Assembly: GCA_910575555.1 (NCBI GenBank)
Contig: CAJTFX010000001.1
Span: forward strand, 1 to 64,000
DNA from: Lachnospiraceae bacterium
Lineage (GTDB): Bacteria; Bacillota; Clostridia; Lachnospirales; Lachnospiraceae
DNA length: 64,000 nt
Direction: 5' to 3'
Below, one piece after another: positions 1-8,745 of this stretch (the stretch's first letter is position 1; the number at the start of each line of letters is the position of its first letter). A model generated the notes under the pieces. It had not been told where the DNA came from and did not search any database. It was given only the letters and a program-made list of their open reading frames with translations. A program made the translations under genes and the position numbers.

Positions 1-99
1 TCATTCCACCTATCGCAATAACAGTTATGGATAAATATAATCCACGCTAGTTTTGTACGCAGTACCTACGCACTGCCTTTGTCTAGCAACAAGTCGTAC
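1..99 (-). mobile_element. Possible 5' end of a group II intron inserted in the helicase gene
   Basis: Read on the minus strand, similarity of the giant gene to its family is lost after base 100, and the new sequence starts GTACG at base 99, close to the GUGYG that opens group II introns. The next 99 bases fold well: a GCTAG/CTAGC stem enclosing a GCAGT/ACTGC stem, then a GGAT/ATCC hairpin. Exon codons for the usual Lys after the GHSQFE motif would resume after such an intron. The reverse transcriptase and domain V would lie outside the window, so this stays a hypothesis. A simple deletion or another insertion would give the same break. Confidence 0.3.
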
Positions 100-3000
100 T
101 CTCGAACTGCGAGTGTCCGATAATCACCGCATCATAAGCCCCTGTCGCAATCCTGCCGCAGAACTTCTTTCGGTTTCCCGTTTCAAAATCCCGCTTGGTT
201 GTCACAAGGATATTCGCACTCGGATAGAGCCGCAGATACTCCGACGCCCACTGACCGACAAGGTGGTTCGGCACGACAAACATGGATTTCTGGCAGAGTC
301 CGAGCCGTTTGCTTTCCTGTGCGGCGGCGACCATTTCAAAGGTCTTGCCCGCCCCTACTTTATGGGCAAGGAGCGTGTTGCCACCGTAAAGGATATGGGC
401 GATGGCGTTCACTTGATGCGGTCTTAGCTTAATCTCTGGGCTGATGCCGCCAAACGTGATGTGGCTTCCGTCATATTCACGGGGTCTTATGCTGTTAAAT
501 GTGTCATTGTAATAGCGTACAAGGCGGTTCCTCCGCTCTGGGTCTTTCCAAATCCAGTCCCCAAACGCCTGCTTTATCACCTCCTGCTTTGCCTGTGCCG
601 CCGTGGTTTCCTTATGGTTCAGCACTGCTTTTTTATTATTGTGTTCGTCATAAATATAATCAAAGATACGGGTGTCACGGAGATTCAAAGTGTCCTCTAT
701 GATGCGGTAGGCACTCGCCCGCTTTGTGCCGTAAGTGCTGTCCGCCTTGACATTCCCCACGTCGGAACTCTTATTCTCAATGAACCAGTCGCCGTTATAT
801 GCCGTGTAGCGTACTTTCAGCTTGCCCTCCGCATAGCTTGACGGCGTTAAAAGCTCCATCATAAACTGCTGTATATCCTCCTGCGGTATCCACGTCGTAC
901 CCAGACGGACGGAGATTTCACTTGCGGGCAAATCCTTTGGGATGACTTTTTCCAGAGCCGCCACGTTGACTGCAAGCTCTGGGTCTGCCTTTGCCGCTAT
1001 CCCTGCAATTTTCAGTTTCTCCCGCACGTTGCCCGATAAATACTCGTCTGCGGTCACATACCTTGCAGGCTCGGAAGATGGCACTTTGAAGATAACGCCC
1101 TGCAAATCATTGATGATTTCCTCCTGCGTCCTGCCTGTGAGCCGTGCCATATAGGGTAAATCGACACGGGCTTTTTCCCCGATGGAGAGAGCAAGGGCTT
1201 CGCCCGCTGTTTCCACAAAGGTCACTTCACGGTGGGGCTTTATCGTCCTCTTTGAGAACATATCCGCCTTTCTTTTAAATTTCCCCTCATCATCAAGCAC
1301 TTCCAAAGAACATAACAGGAAGTAGCTTTCGTCTGCTGCAAAAGCAAGGTAGTTCCCCCTGCTGTTAATCAGACCGTACTTTTTTGTAAACGCATCGTAT
1401 AAGCGGTTCAAGTTTTTCTGCTCGGTCTGTATCATTTCCTCTGGGTAATCGTCCGTCTGGTACTGGATGAGCTTTCTCACACAATCACGGATTTCCAACA
1501 ATCCCTTAATTCGGTTTTCTGCGGTCATGGATGCCTTTGCAGGGGTCATGGTGTTATTCTCTCGGAAGTAAACCCTGCCGTCCACAAGGGCAAAAGAGAA
1601 GTTCCGCACGTTCGGGTCGGCAGGGATGGATTTATCCAGCTCGTCAGAGATTCGGTCAATCTCATTTTCTATCTCTGGGATTTCCCCGCTTATCTGCTGC
1701 ATGGCTTCATGGAGAAGCCCCGCAAGCGGCATATCGGGATAGGCTTTGCAGGCACTGTCCATGCCGAACCTTGTGCTTTCCATCTTCATCTCGCCAAGCA
1801 CCATCTCTGGGTGGGATACAAAATAGCTGTTCATCGTGACGCCGTTTTCATCTGTGTCAAGGTGTACCCACTCTGGTTCAATGTCAATTACGCTGTCACG
1901 CTTTTGCAGGATAAGGATGTCGCTCGTGACCCCCGTGCCTGCGTTTGCCCGAAATGTGTTGTCGGGAAGCCTTACCGCACCTAAAAGCTCGGCTCTCTGT
2001 GCGATATACTTCCGCACCTCTGGGCTTGCCTTGTCCATTGTACCCTTAGAGGTGATGAACATCACAACGCCGCCTGCCCGCACTTTATCCAGAGCCTTTG
2101 CGATAAAATAGTCGTGGATTAAAAATTTCTGGGCATTGTAACGGCTGTCGTTGACCTTAAACTCCCCGAACGGGATATTGCCAAGCACCACATCAAAGTG
2201 GCTGTCTGGGAGCTTCGTGTCCTCAAACCCCTCAATAGCGATACTGGCTTTCTGGTAGAGCTGCTTCGCAATCCTGCCCGATATGGGGTCAATCTCAATG
2301 CCGTGCAGCTTTGATTTCTCCATGCTGTCGGGTAACAATCCTAAAAAATTGCCCGTGCCGCAGGACGGCTCCAAGATGTTCCCCTGTGAGAATCCCAGAC
2401 GGTCAAGTGCTTCATACATCGCCTTGATGACGACTGGCGGCGTATAAAAAGCCGTCAAAGTGGATTCCATTGCCGCACGGTATTCTTCGTCAGACAGCTC
2501 GGCTTTCAGCTCCTTATATTCGTTTGCCCATGCCGCATTTTTCTCATCAAACGCCATAGCCAGACCGCCCCAGCCCACATACTTTGCAAGGGTTTCCTGT
2601 TCTTCGGGCGTGGCAAGTCGGTTTTCTATCTGAAGGTCGTGGAGAAGTCGGATTGCTGCCATATTGTTTCGGAACTTTTCTTTTGCACCGCCAACGCCTA
2701 AAGCGTCATCGGTAATACGGTAATTATGGCGGTCAGCAGAAACAGCAGGGGAAGTCGGGCTTGCCGTTGGAGCTTCTGCTTTTTCTTCGGGCGGTAATTC
2801 TTCCTGTGCCTGCTCCAAGAGCCTGCGGACATAGCCGATCTTCTCCACACGGTTTATCGGGAATCCTGTGCTGCTCTGGAAAGTGACGTCACGCATGGAA
2901 ACATCGCCGCTGATTTTACCGACGCTTTCTATTACATAGCGGCGGTTGTCAATCACAAGCTCTTTGCCGATAAGGTCGGAATTATCCTGCTTCTCATCTG

Positions 3001-6000
3001 TTCCAGACAGGGAAGGCTTTAATCCCTGCTGTCCCTCACGTTCTGCATAATTCAGAGCATCGGCGTATTCCTGTGCTTCTTCCTCGGTTTCAAACGTCTG
3101 ATAGACGCCGCCTACGTCATAGTACCTGTCAGCACTATCCTCTGGGACAGTGTTATCCCTTATGATAAACGGGTCTGAAAAAGCATCGGAAGTCTGCTCT
3201 ACGGTGTAATGCGGCGTCGGCTCTGGGGCATGGGGTCTGGGGTCTGGTCTGGTTTCTTCCGTTTTTTCCCTGTTTTCTTCCCGATAAAACGGCTCAAGCT
3301 GTTCCTCCGTTACAGACACCAAATCGTGGAAATACAGATTGGAAAGACCGTTCTCAATAAAGTCGGCAAGGTCATCATACTGCGTATAGTCCACAAGCAC
3401 GCCGTCAATATAGGTTTCCATACGGTACTGCAAAAGGTTGACGGATGCCTGTATCCCGTGCAGCCCGTCCTCAGTAGCCGTGTAAGCAATCTTTATATTG
3501 GACAAGTCCGTATAGTCTACTTCTGCGTCAAGCCCAAATTCCATGTCACAATATGCGTCAATACAGCTTATCGCCTGCTTCAGCAAAGCATCCTCTGTGG
3601 ATTCCCCGTGGGCTTCTGTTTCTTCGGTCTGTTCCTTATCCCCGCCTTTCCTGTTCCAGTCGGATTCAGTAGCCACTATCTCGGCAAGGAGTTTTTCATC
3701 TTCGGGTGTCAGCTCGGTATGACGCTCTAAGAATGGGATGAACACATCCTGCCCGAAACGCAGGGATTCCATTTTCTCTCGGTAGTAATCTTCCCCCTGC
3801 CGTTTCCATTCTGGGATAAACGGGCAGTCGGGGGAGAGGGAGTATTCATAAAAATTTCGGATATGGGCAATCAAATCTCCCTCGCCGTCACCGATGTCAA
3901 ACCGCCCCTCGTAATTAAATTCTTCCCCGCCGATAACTGCATGGATTTCAAAGTCGGTCTTTTTATACCAGCCGACACCCTTACTTTCATCCAGTCTTTC
4001 ATAATGCTGTTTTTCATCCAAAACGCCAAGCAGCCTGTTCCCAAGTGCAAAGCTAAGCTCCGTAAATCGGTCGTTCAGCTCCCTGTCATAAAAGGCGGGA
4101 TGCTCGGAGAACCCGATGGAAAACGTGATGCTGTCGGTTTTTTCCTCGGCAGGTGTTCCCATTTTCTGGCTTTCGGTGATGACCGTTTTCAGATGGTCGT
4201 TGGCAGGGTTTTCCTTTAACTTTTCCTCAAAATCAACCCTGCTGAACTCTTTTCCAAACAATGGGAACTCCGCATTACGCAAAGACACGGCGTTTTCATC
4301 AAAGGCTATGATTTCATATTTATCCGCACCGATATATACCACATCGCCCTCATGGTAGAGGTAGTGGAGAGGATACAGCTCCGTAAGCTCCTGTGAAAAA
4401 CGCCACGCATTGCTTCGGCTGTAAACGCTTGTAGTCTTTTTCTGCACTAAAGCTAAAAAATCAAGTATTTCCTGCACGTTATCTGGATGCTGCAATGCCT
4501 GCTCCATAAGGTCAGCAGGCATATCCGCAAAATCCTTGCAGCCAATCACGCCCAACAAATCTTTCTCATATCCGTCCAAATCTCGGATAAAATCAGAGAG
4601 CCGCAGGGCGAGCGTATCCCTCTTGTCGGCAGGCGGCAGCTCCCTTTTTTCTTCAATAAAACGCTGCCTTTTTAGCTTCCTCTGGGTGCCGATTTCATAC
4701 TGCGGGGCAGATATGCTTTCCAGATAATCGGCATAATTGTCTTTCTCTTTGGGGTTGAGATAGCGGTTATCCTTAATCAGCTCACGCAGGCGTTTTTCTA
4801 TTTTCCCCCAACTAAGCACAAGGTCGTGTTCGGTGGAAATACCGTTACGGTCAATGGAAATGCCTTTACTGTCATGCCATGCATAACCTTTTGTCCCGTC
4901 TGAAAAAGTAACGGGAGTGCCGCCGCTGACACCGTATTCTTTTTTCAGAAATTCAATATTGCTCTTTTTATCTTCCCGCTTCTGGAACTGATGGTAGATG
5001 CGGTATTTACCATCCGCATAGCTGCTTCCTTTTACAAGGACGGCATCAATATCCTCCTGTGAAACGGCAAAAGCAGAGGATTTTTCGTCCTCTGCTTCAG
5101 CAATCATTTCAATCTGTTCATCTATGGTCGGGAGATTGGCGGCAACCTCTTCCTCATTGGCAACGCTGCCTTTTTCAGTTCCCGCCTGTTTTTCTGGCTC
5201 TGCTGTCTGTGCCGCAGCCGTTTTTTCTTCCTGCCCGCCGCCGTCCGATTCTGGCTCTGATTTTTCTAACTGTAAATCAGTTCTTCCAGTATCACTTCCT
5301 CCGCTTGGCTGCGGATGCTGTTCATCATGCCGAGCCACTGCATCGGGGCTTTCTCTTTCAGCTCCTCCGTTACTCCCTGCTCGGCTGCTAACTGCTTCGT
5401 CAGAAGCTCCAGCCGCTGTAACGCCGTCTGCTCGGTCTGGTAAAGGTGTCCGTTCAGCCTGCCCGACGTCAGCAGGTTGAGGTAGGTCACTCTCTTGTGC
5501 TGCTCCAGATAATCCCTGTGCATCAAAGCATACCTGCCAAGCGGAAGCTCTGGCTCTGTCGGTAATGTTAGGTCGGGAATAAGATAATCCGCCTGTTTCG
5601 TGTAAGTGATTTCGCTCATTGTATTCGCTCCTTTCGGGTTGTTTCCTGCCCTTATCATACTGGCTTATAGTGTCCCTTGCAAATGTGCGGTTCTGACCTC
5701 TAGCTTCGATTTGCACATTTCGGACTGCCGCAGAGATTTCCCTTAACGCCATCTCGGAAATGTCGCTTGTGGCGATGCCGATGGCGTTTAAGGTGGCAGG
5801 CGTGTTGAAATTTGTAATGTCCGAAAAATCCTCACGCTCAAAATAACCGTCCGCATCCAGACCGCAGCGGCTCAACAACATATAGGCGACGCTGTTTGCG
5901 GCAAGGCGTTTGTAAATCACTTCTATATTAAAGCCATCCAGTTCCTCCAAAAAGCTGTTTTCCGTACAGTCTTTAAGCTGTGCAAGGTAATCGGGCAGGT

Positions 6001-6457
6001 TATCCTCCACGGCGTTCTCCGCCGTCTGCATTAGGAAATCGGCAAGGTCGCCGCCCTCCGTGCCGCCGAACCTGTCCGCAAGCCGTTCCATGACGGGCTG
6101 CTCATACCGCTTATCCATCCGCCATATCGGGACGGGTCGGCTGCCATAATAGCCCTCATGGGTGTCGGAAACGTCAAAATAATATTTCAGCGTGTTCCTG
6201 CGTCCTTTCGGGTCAAAGACCGCTATGCCTTTGCTGTCCTTATTTACCCACCTTTTAAAAAGCCTGTTCCATGTGCCAATCTCGGCGACTGCCGTGGCGT
6301 CTGGGCGTTGGGCGTAGATTAAGAGCTGCTCGTCAAAGCGGCACTTGTAATTGCGGCAGGCAGAGGATAAAAAGCCCTGCCACGCCTGCGGGTTTCTCGT
6401 GACGTCCCTCCCCGTGCGGCGGTACAGCTCTGTGATAAGCTGGTACTTTGCAGCCAT
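83..6457 (-). CDS. Giant DNA adenine methylase / SNF2-type helicase of the conjugative element, 3' end interrupted
   Basis: This is the very large multidomain protein of Tn1549-like elements, thought to protect or process element DNA in the recipient. The 2124 visible residues start at an ATG 9 bases after an AGGAGG site; the longer frame to 6520 is less likely. An N-terminal polyvalent region (about 1-150) is followed by an Arg/Glu/Gly/Pro-rich linker (about 280-400) that overlaps tnpV in another frame. N6-adenine methylase motifs follow: GTGNF near 1366 and NIPFG, the NPPY-type motif, near 1426. A helicase domain begins near 2010 with AHKVGAGKT (Walker A, near 2036) and GHSQFE. The frame then ends in five unrelated residues and a stop, so helicase motif II and everything after it are missing. 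Family members are usually several hundred residues longer. Confidence 0.85.
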   Translation of the reverse strand: MAAKYQLITELYRRTGRDVTRNPQAWQGFLSSACRNYKCRFDEQLLIYAQRPDATAVAEIGTWNRLFKRWVNKDSKGIAVFDPKGRRNTLKYYFDVSDTHEGYYGSRPVPIWRMDKRYEQPVMERLADRFGGTEGGDLADFLMQTAENAVEDNLPDYLAQLKDCTENSFLEELDGFNIEVIYKRLAANSVAYMLLSRCGLDADGYFEREDFSDITNFNTPATLNAIGIATSDISEMALREISAAVRNVQIEARGQNRTFARDTISQYDKGRKQPERSEYNERNHLHETGGLSYSRPNITDRARASAWQVCFDAQGLSGAAQESDLPQPADVGQAERTPLPDRADGVTAAGASDEAVSSRAGSNGGAERESPDAVARHDEQHPQPSGGSDTGRTDLQLEKSEPESDGGGQEEKTAAAQTAEPEKQAGTEKGSVANEEEVAANLPTIDEQIEMIAEAEDEKSSAFAVSQEDIDAVLVKGSSYADGKYRIYHQFQKREDKKSNIEFLKKEYGVSGGTPVTFSDGTKGYAWHDSKGISIDRNGISTEHDLVLSWGKIEKRLRELIKDNRYLNPKEKDNYADYLESISAPQYEIGTQRKLKRQRFIEEKRELPPADKRDTLALRLSDFIRDLDGYEKDLLGVIGCKDFADMPADLMEQALQHPDNVQEILDFLALVQKKTTSVYSRSNAWRFSQELTELYPLHYLYHEGDVVYIGADKYEIIAFDENAVSLRNAEFPLFGKEFSRVDFEEKLKENPANDHLKTVITESQKMGTPAEEKTDSITFSIGFSEHPAFYDRELNDRFTELSFALGNRLLGVLDEKQHYERLDESKGVGWYKKTDFEIHAVIGGEEFNYEGRFDIGDGEGDLIAHIRNFYEYSLSPDCPFIPEWKRQGEDYYREKMESLRFGQDVFIPFLERHTELTPEDEKLLAEIVATESDWNRKGGDKEQTEETEAHGESTEDALLKQAISCIDAYCDMEFGLDAEVDYTDLSNIKIAYTATEDGLHGIQASVNLLQYRMETYIDGVLVDYTQYDDLADFIENGLSNLYFHDLVSVTEEQLEPFYREENREKTEETRPDPRPHAPEPTPHYTVEQTSDAFSDPFIIRDNTVPEDSADRYYDVGGVYQTFETEEEAQEYADALNYAEREGQQGLKPSLSGTDEKQDNSDLIGKELVIDNRRYVIESVGKISGDVSMRDVTFQSSTGFPINRVEKIGYVRRLLEQAQEELPPEEKAEAPTASPTSPAVSADRHNYRITDDALGVGGAKEKFRNNMAAIRLLHDLQIENRLATPEEQETLAKYVGWGGLAMAFDEKNAAWANEYKELKAELSDEEYRAAMESTLTAFYTPPVVIKAMYEALDRLGFSQGNILEPSCGTGNFLGLLPDSMEKSKLHGIEIDPISGRIAKQLYQKASIAIEGFEDTKLPDSHFDVVLGNIPFGEFKVNDSRYNAQKFLIHDYFIAKALDKVRAGGVVMFITSKGTMDKASPEVRKYIAQRAELLGAVRLPDNTFRANAGTGVTSDILILQKRDSVIDIEPEWVHLDTDENGVTMNSYFVSHPEMVLGEMKMESTRFGMDSACKAYPDMPLAGLLHEAMQQISGEIPEIENEIDRISDELDKSIPADPNVRNFSFALVDGRVYFRENNTMTPAKASMTAENRIKGLLEIRDCVRKLIQYQTDDYPEEMIQTEQKNLNRLYDAFTKKYGLINSRGNYLAFAADESYFLLCSLEVLDDEGKFKRKADMFSKRTIKPHREVTFVETAGEALALSIGEKARVDLPYMARLTGRTQEEIINDLQGVIFKVPSSEPARYVTADEYLSGNVREKLKIAGIAAKADPELAVNVAALEKVIPKDLPASEISVRLGTTWIPQEDIQQFMMELLTPSSYAEGKLKVRYTAYNGDWFIENKSSDVGNVKADSTYGTKRASAYRIIEDTLNLRDTRIFDYIYDEHNNKKAVLNHKETTAAQAKQEVIKQAFGDWIWKDPERRNRLVRYYNDTFNSIRPREYDGSHITFGGISPEIKLRPHQVNAIAHILYGGNTLLAHKVGAGKTFEMVAAAQESKRLGLCQKSMFVVPNHLVGQWASEYLRLYPSANILVTTKRDFETGNRKKFCGRIATGAYDAVIIGHSQFESTTCC
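5266..5619 (-). CDS. tnpV: TnpV family protein, nested out of frame inside the giant methylase gene
   Basis: The 117-residue product has the TnpV hallmarks: start MSEITYTKQADYLIPDL, a LLTSGRLNGHL segment, and the C-terminal run MNSIRSQAEEVILEELI. TnpV proteins are carried by clostridial transposons and conjugative elements; their role is unknown. The ATG follows an AAAGGAG site by 8 bases, a convincing ribosome binding site. The whole gene lies within codons 280-397 of the giant methylase on the same strand in a different frame, where that protein has only a low-complexity linker. Both frames stay open over 354 bases. Family identity is from memory of the conserved sequence but is strong. Confidence 0.85.
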   Translation of the reverse strand: MSEITYTKQADYLIPDLTLPTEPELPLGRYALMHRDYLEQHKRVTYLNLLTSGRLNGHLYQTEQTALQRLELLTKQLAAEQGVTEELKEKAPMQWLGMMNSIRSQAEEVILEELIYS

Positions 6458-6471
6458 AGGCTCACACCTCC

Positions 6472-6930
6472 TTATCGTTCCAAATCTTTGTTTTTCTGCT
6501 TCCTGTCGTATTCCCCGCACCGTTTGGCGATTTCGGAATACATCTTTTCCCTCATGTCCCGCTCATAGGCTCGGTATTCCTTTGCCTTTTCCGTGGGCTT
6601 GTACCAGACGCTTTTCTGGTCAGCTTCATCCATCTGCCCATAGCGGTCGTCTATCTTATCCATATATTTCTGATAGACGGCACGGGCGGCGGGGGCGTCC
6701 TTTGCGTATCGGTAGCGTTCAAGGCTCTTATGCGAGCCACGTAGCTCGGCATACTCGTAGAGCATACGGATAACCTCACGGTCAAGCCCTTTCTGCCCCT
6801 CGGCGGCATAGATTTCCGACAAGCCCCTGCACCTCCATGAATGATACGGAGAGGTGTCGTTGGAGCTGTGAGAGGAAAGGTAAACGCCATCTTTTTTCAC
6901 CGTGATGCGGTTGATAAGCTCAGTACTCAC
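6472..6930 (-). CDS. Element-specific small protein of unknown function, 152 aa
   Basis: A hydrophilic protein with a defined N-terminal section (MSTELINRITVKKDGVYLSS) and a charged, helical C-terminus rich in Lys, Glu and Arg. It is recognisable as a common passenger beside the giant methylase in Tn1549-like elements, but no function is known to me. The start is a GTG that overlaps the stop of a possible micro-ORF (GTGA), which suggests translational coupling. It ends 15 bases before the giant gene's start and probably shares its mRNA. No catalytic motif is visible. Confidence 0.75.
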   Translation of the reverse strand: MSTELINRITVKKDGVYLSSHSSNDTSPYHSWRCRGLSEIYAAEGQKGLDREVIRMLYEYAELRGSHKSLERYRYAKDAPAARAVYQKYMDKIDDRYGQMDEADQKSVWYKPTEKAKEYRAYERDMREKMYSEIAKRCGEYDRKQKNKDLER

Positions 6931-6965
6931 TTTTTACCACCGCCCGACAAAATAATCTGTTTCAT
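6927..6965 (-). CDS. Possible 12-residue micro-ORF coupled to the 152-aa gene
   Basis: An ATG 12 bases after a GGAGG site opens a 12-codon frame (MKQIILSGGGKK) whose TGA overlaps the GTG start of the next gene. An upstream in-frame ATG at 6992 would extend it to 21 residues. It could be a leader that couples translation, or simply the space that holds the ribosome binding site. Nothing beyond position and overlap supports it. Confidence 0.3.
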   Translation of the reverse strand: MKQIILSGGGKK

Positions 6966-6990
6966 AAAAATATCAATCCTCCTGTTGTCC

Positions 6991-7014
6991 ATGCCCCGCC
7001 TTTAGGCAGGGGCA
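6991..7014 (-). other. Strong hairpin over a stop codon, without U-tract
   Basis: On the minus strand ATGCCCC-T-GCC pairs with GGC-GGGGCAT around a TAAA loop that is the stop codon of the 74-aa gene. No run of U follows, so it is unlikely to be a full terminator. It could stabilise the upstream mRNA or lower expression of the genes downstream. Confidence 0.6.
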
Positions 7015-7226
7015 TAGCTGATTCTGTTTTGTTCCATCCTCTGTGCAAACTCCCGAACGGCGTACCTTACGCCGTCAATCTCTGCATGGGTTTCGTCCAG
7101 ATAGCGGCAGACGGCAAAATAATCCTCCCCGTTCCCATAAAACATACGGATGACGCCGCCATCGGAGACAGAGAAAAGTGCCTTTCCTATGCTATCCGTC
7201 ATGCAAATTTTCCGTCCTCCGCTCAT
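7002..7226 (-). CDS. Element-specific protein of unknown function, 74 aa
   Basis: The C-terminal half (CRYLDETHAEI...REFAQRMEQNRISYAP) matches the end of the 232-aa protein at 7442-8140 residue for residue at many places, so the two share a module. It resembles one of the large-polyvalent-protein-associated domains of such elements, which I cannot name with certainty. The start overlaps the previous stop (ATGA) and follows a GGGAGG site. No function is known. Confidence 0.75.
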   Translation of the reverse strand: MSGGRKICMTDSIGKALFSVSDGGVIRMFYGNGEDYFAVCRYLDETHAEIDGVRYAVREFAQRMEQNRISYAPA

Positions 7227-7429
7227 TCCGTGCCACCTCCCAGAAAAGAGATGACCTTGTTCCCTTTGATGCTCTTTTGCAGCTCATTGATGAGCGTGAT
7301 GTCCGCAACCGTAATGCCTTGCATGGATAAAATATCGTCCATCGTCATAGCGGCAATGGCTTTTTCTTCGGTAAAGCCCGCTTCAAATATCTTATTTAAA
7401 ACCTTAACGGCTTTCTGGTTGACTGCCAT
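7223..7429 (-). CDS. Element-specific protein of unknown function, 68 aa
   Basis: A small helical protein (MAVNQKAVKVLNKIFEAGFTEEK...) with a repeated short helix-turn layout reminiscent of UBA or helix-hairpin folds, though no family is certain. An AAAGGAAC site precedes the ATG. The stop overlaps the start of the 74-aa gene by four bases. It is often seen beside the methylase gene in related elements. Confidence 0.7.
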   Translation of the reverse strand: MAVNQKAVKVLNKIFEAGFTEEKAIAAMTMDDILSMQGITVADITLINELQKSIKGNKVISFLGGGTE

Positions 7430-7441
7430 GTTCCTTTCCTC

Positions 7442-8140
7442 CTATCGTTCATGGTCTTTATGCTTCGGGGCTTTCTGTACGGATGGCGGCTCTTGCATCT
7501 TCGGCTCATAGGTGTGTCCGTTCCTTTCCATACGCTCGGCAAACTCGCAGATGTGGTAAAGGCTACTGCCCACCTCGGTATGGCACTCGTCAATAAAACG
7601 GCAGCTCTTTTCCGCCTTTTCTCCCCAATCATAAGTGATAATAATTTTGCCGCCGTCTGGGATGCGGAACAGCTCTTTGTAATGAGGGTCGATAAAGCGG
7701 ATTCCCTGCTCTGCTTTTGCCATGTGCTTATCAAGCCATTCTTTCACATAGCAGTAGCAGTAAAAATCATAGTCGCCCTTTGTCGGGTTGCAGCGGAGCA
7801 GGAAAGCGTGTTTCTCCGTATCCACACGGAATCCGTACTCAGTACAGTAATTCCCTTTGAACGCACTTTCGGGGGATTTTTTTACATATGCACCCATATC
7901 ATAGCGGTTATGCAAAAGCCCCTTATCTTCACGCATGGCATTGATAACCCCGTCCAGACCTGCCTTAAATTCATCGGTTTTCCATTGCTCCCTCGTATCA
8001 GTCCAAGAAGTATAAAAGCCATATCCAGAGGGGGCAAAATCACCTCGGAGATGACCGATGCACCCTGTCTGCCCCTCAAGCTGCATACTTTGGGCGTAGG
8101 TGTATTTCTGTTCGGTTTGTGCCATAGCTCGTATCTCCAT
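7442..8140 (-). CDS. Element-specific protein of unknown function with a shared C-terminal module, 232 aa
   Basis: The start is the ATG at 8140 (MEIRAMAQTEQ), which overlaps the previous TGA and follows GGAGG; the longer open frame to 8266 runs into the neighbour and is not used. The middle contains YGFYTSWTDTREQW and several Cys-Tyr pairs (DFYCYCYVKEW). The last 60 residues carry CRFIDECHTEVGSSLYHICEFAERMERNGHTYEP, similar to the 74-aa protein at 7002-7226. No enzyme motif is visible. It is translated as part of a tightly packed operon. Confidence 0.75.
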   Translation of the reverse strand: MEIRAMAQTEQKYTYAQSMQLEGQTGCIGHLRGDFAPSGYGFYTSWTDTREQWKTDEFKAGLDGVINAMREDKGLLHNRYDMGAYVKKSPESAFKGNYCTEYGFRVDTEKHAFLLRCNPTKGDYDFYCYCYVKEWLDKHMAKAEQGIRFIDPHYKELFRIPDGGKIIITYDWGEKAEKSCRFIDECHTEVGSSLYHICEFAERMERNGHTYEPKMQEPPSVQKAPKHKDHER

Positions 8141-8745
8141 CAGCGTTCCTCCCTGCTCTTTGATTTTTTCGTTTTTTCCTGTTCCTTGATTTTTGTGAGG
8201 GCTTCTTTCGCCCAATCGGGCATTTTTTCTGGCTTGATTTCGCCAAGCACATCGTACCTTTCCCATCGGGCGTGCTTGCCGTCCGCAAGGGAAGTCCCAA
8301 ACACCGCCTGCCCCCTGCCGCCCCTTGCACCGTGTCCGCCATCCACCAATACAAGCTGATAAGCGGAATGCCGGTACTCATAGCGGTTGACTTCGGCATT
8401 GATAACGACCACTTTTCCCACAATATTTTTATCCCTGTCATCGGGGAAACAGTCAGAAATGGTAAAGGGGGTCATATCAAATTTGAACTGTTCCTGCTCG
8501 GCTCTCACAAGCCCTATCTGCTCCTGCACCCTGTCGGTAAAAATCTGCATGGCTTCCAGATAGTCATCCGAGCCGACCGCATCCGTCACCCACTCTGCGG
8601 ACAGCGGGTTATCGTAACTGCAATAACAGACAAGATACGGGTATTCCTCTTTCTCGTCTATGCCGAACACCACTTCCTTTTTTCCGATGTGGATGCTCTG
8701 TATGACCTCATAAGAGCTAATCATCCGTTTTTCTTCATTCTCCAT
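8140..8745 (-). CDS. Element-specific protein of unknown function, 201 aa
   Basis: The N-terminal half (YEVIQSIHIGKKEVVFGIDEKEEYPYLVCYC) resembles the 91-aa neighbour at 8895-9170, which has YEIIESCTIGNTELVIGHHPKAPNPYVCWYC, so both share a small module. The C-terminal half has a basic/glycine segment (DGGHGARGGRGQAVFGTSL) and a charged tail. The ATG follows AAAGGAG and overlaps the stop of the 52-aa gene. Function is unknown. Confidence 0.75.
   Translation of the reverse strand: MENEEKRMISSYEVIQSIHIGKKEVVFGIDEKEEYPYLVCYCSYDNPLSAEWVTDAVGSDDYLEAMQIFTDRVQEQIGLVRAEQEQFKFDMTPFTISDCFPDDRDKNIVGKVVVINAEVNRYEYRHSAYQLVLVDGGHGARGGRGQAVFGTSLADGKHARWERYDVLGEIKPEKMPDWAKEALTKIKEQEKTKKSKSREER

Noticed and set aside
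7451-8359. Plus-strand open frame of 302 codons opposite the small element genes
   Set aside because: Antisense to several genes with good binding sites and overlaps; no known domain in its product.
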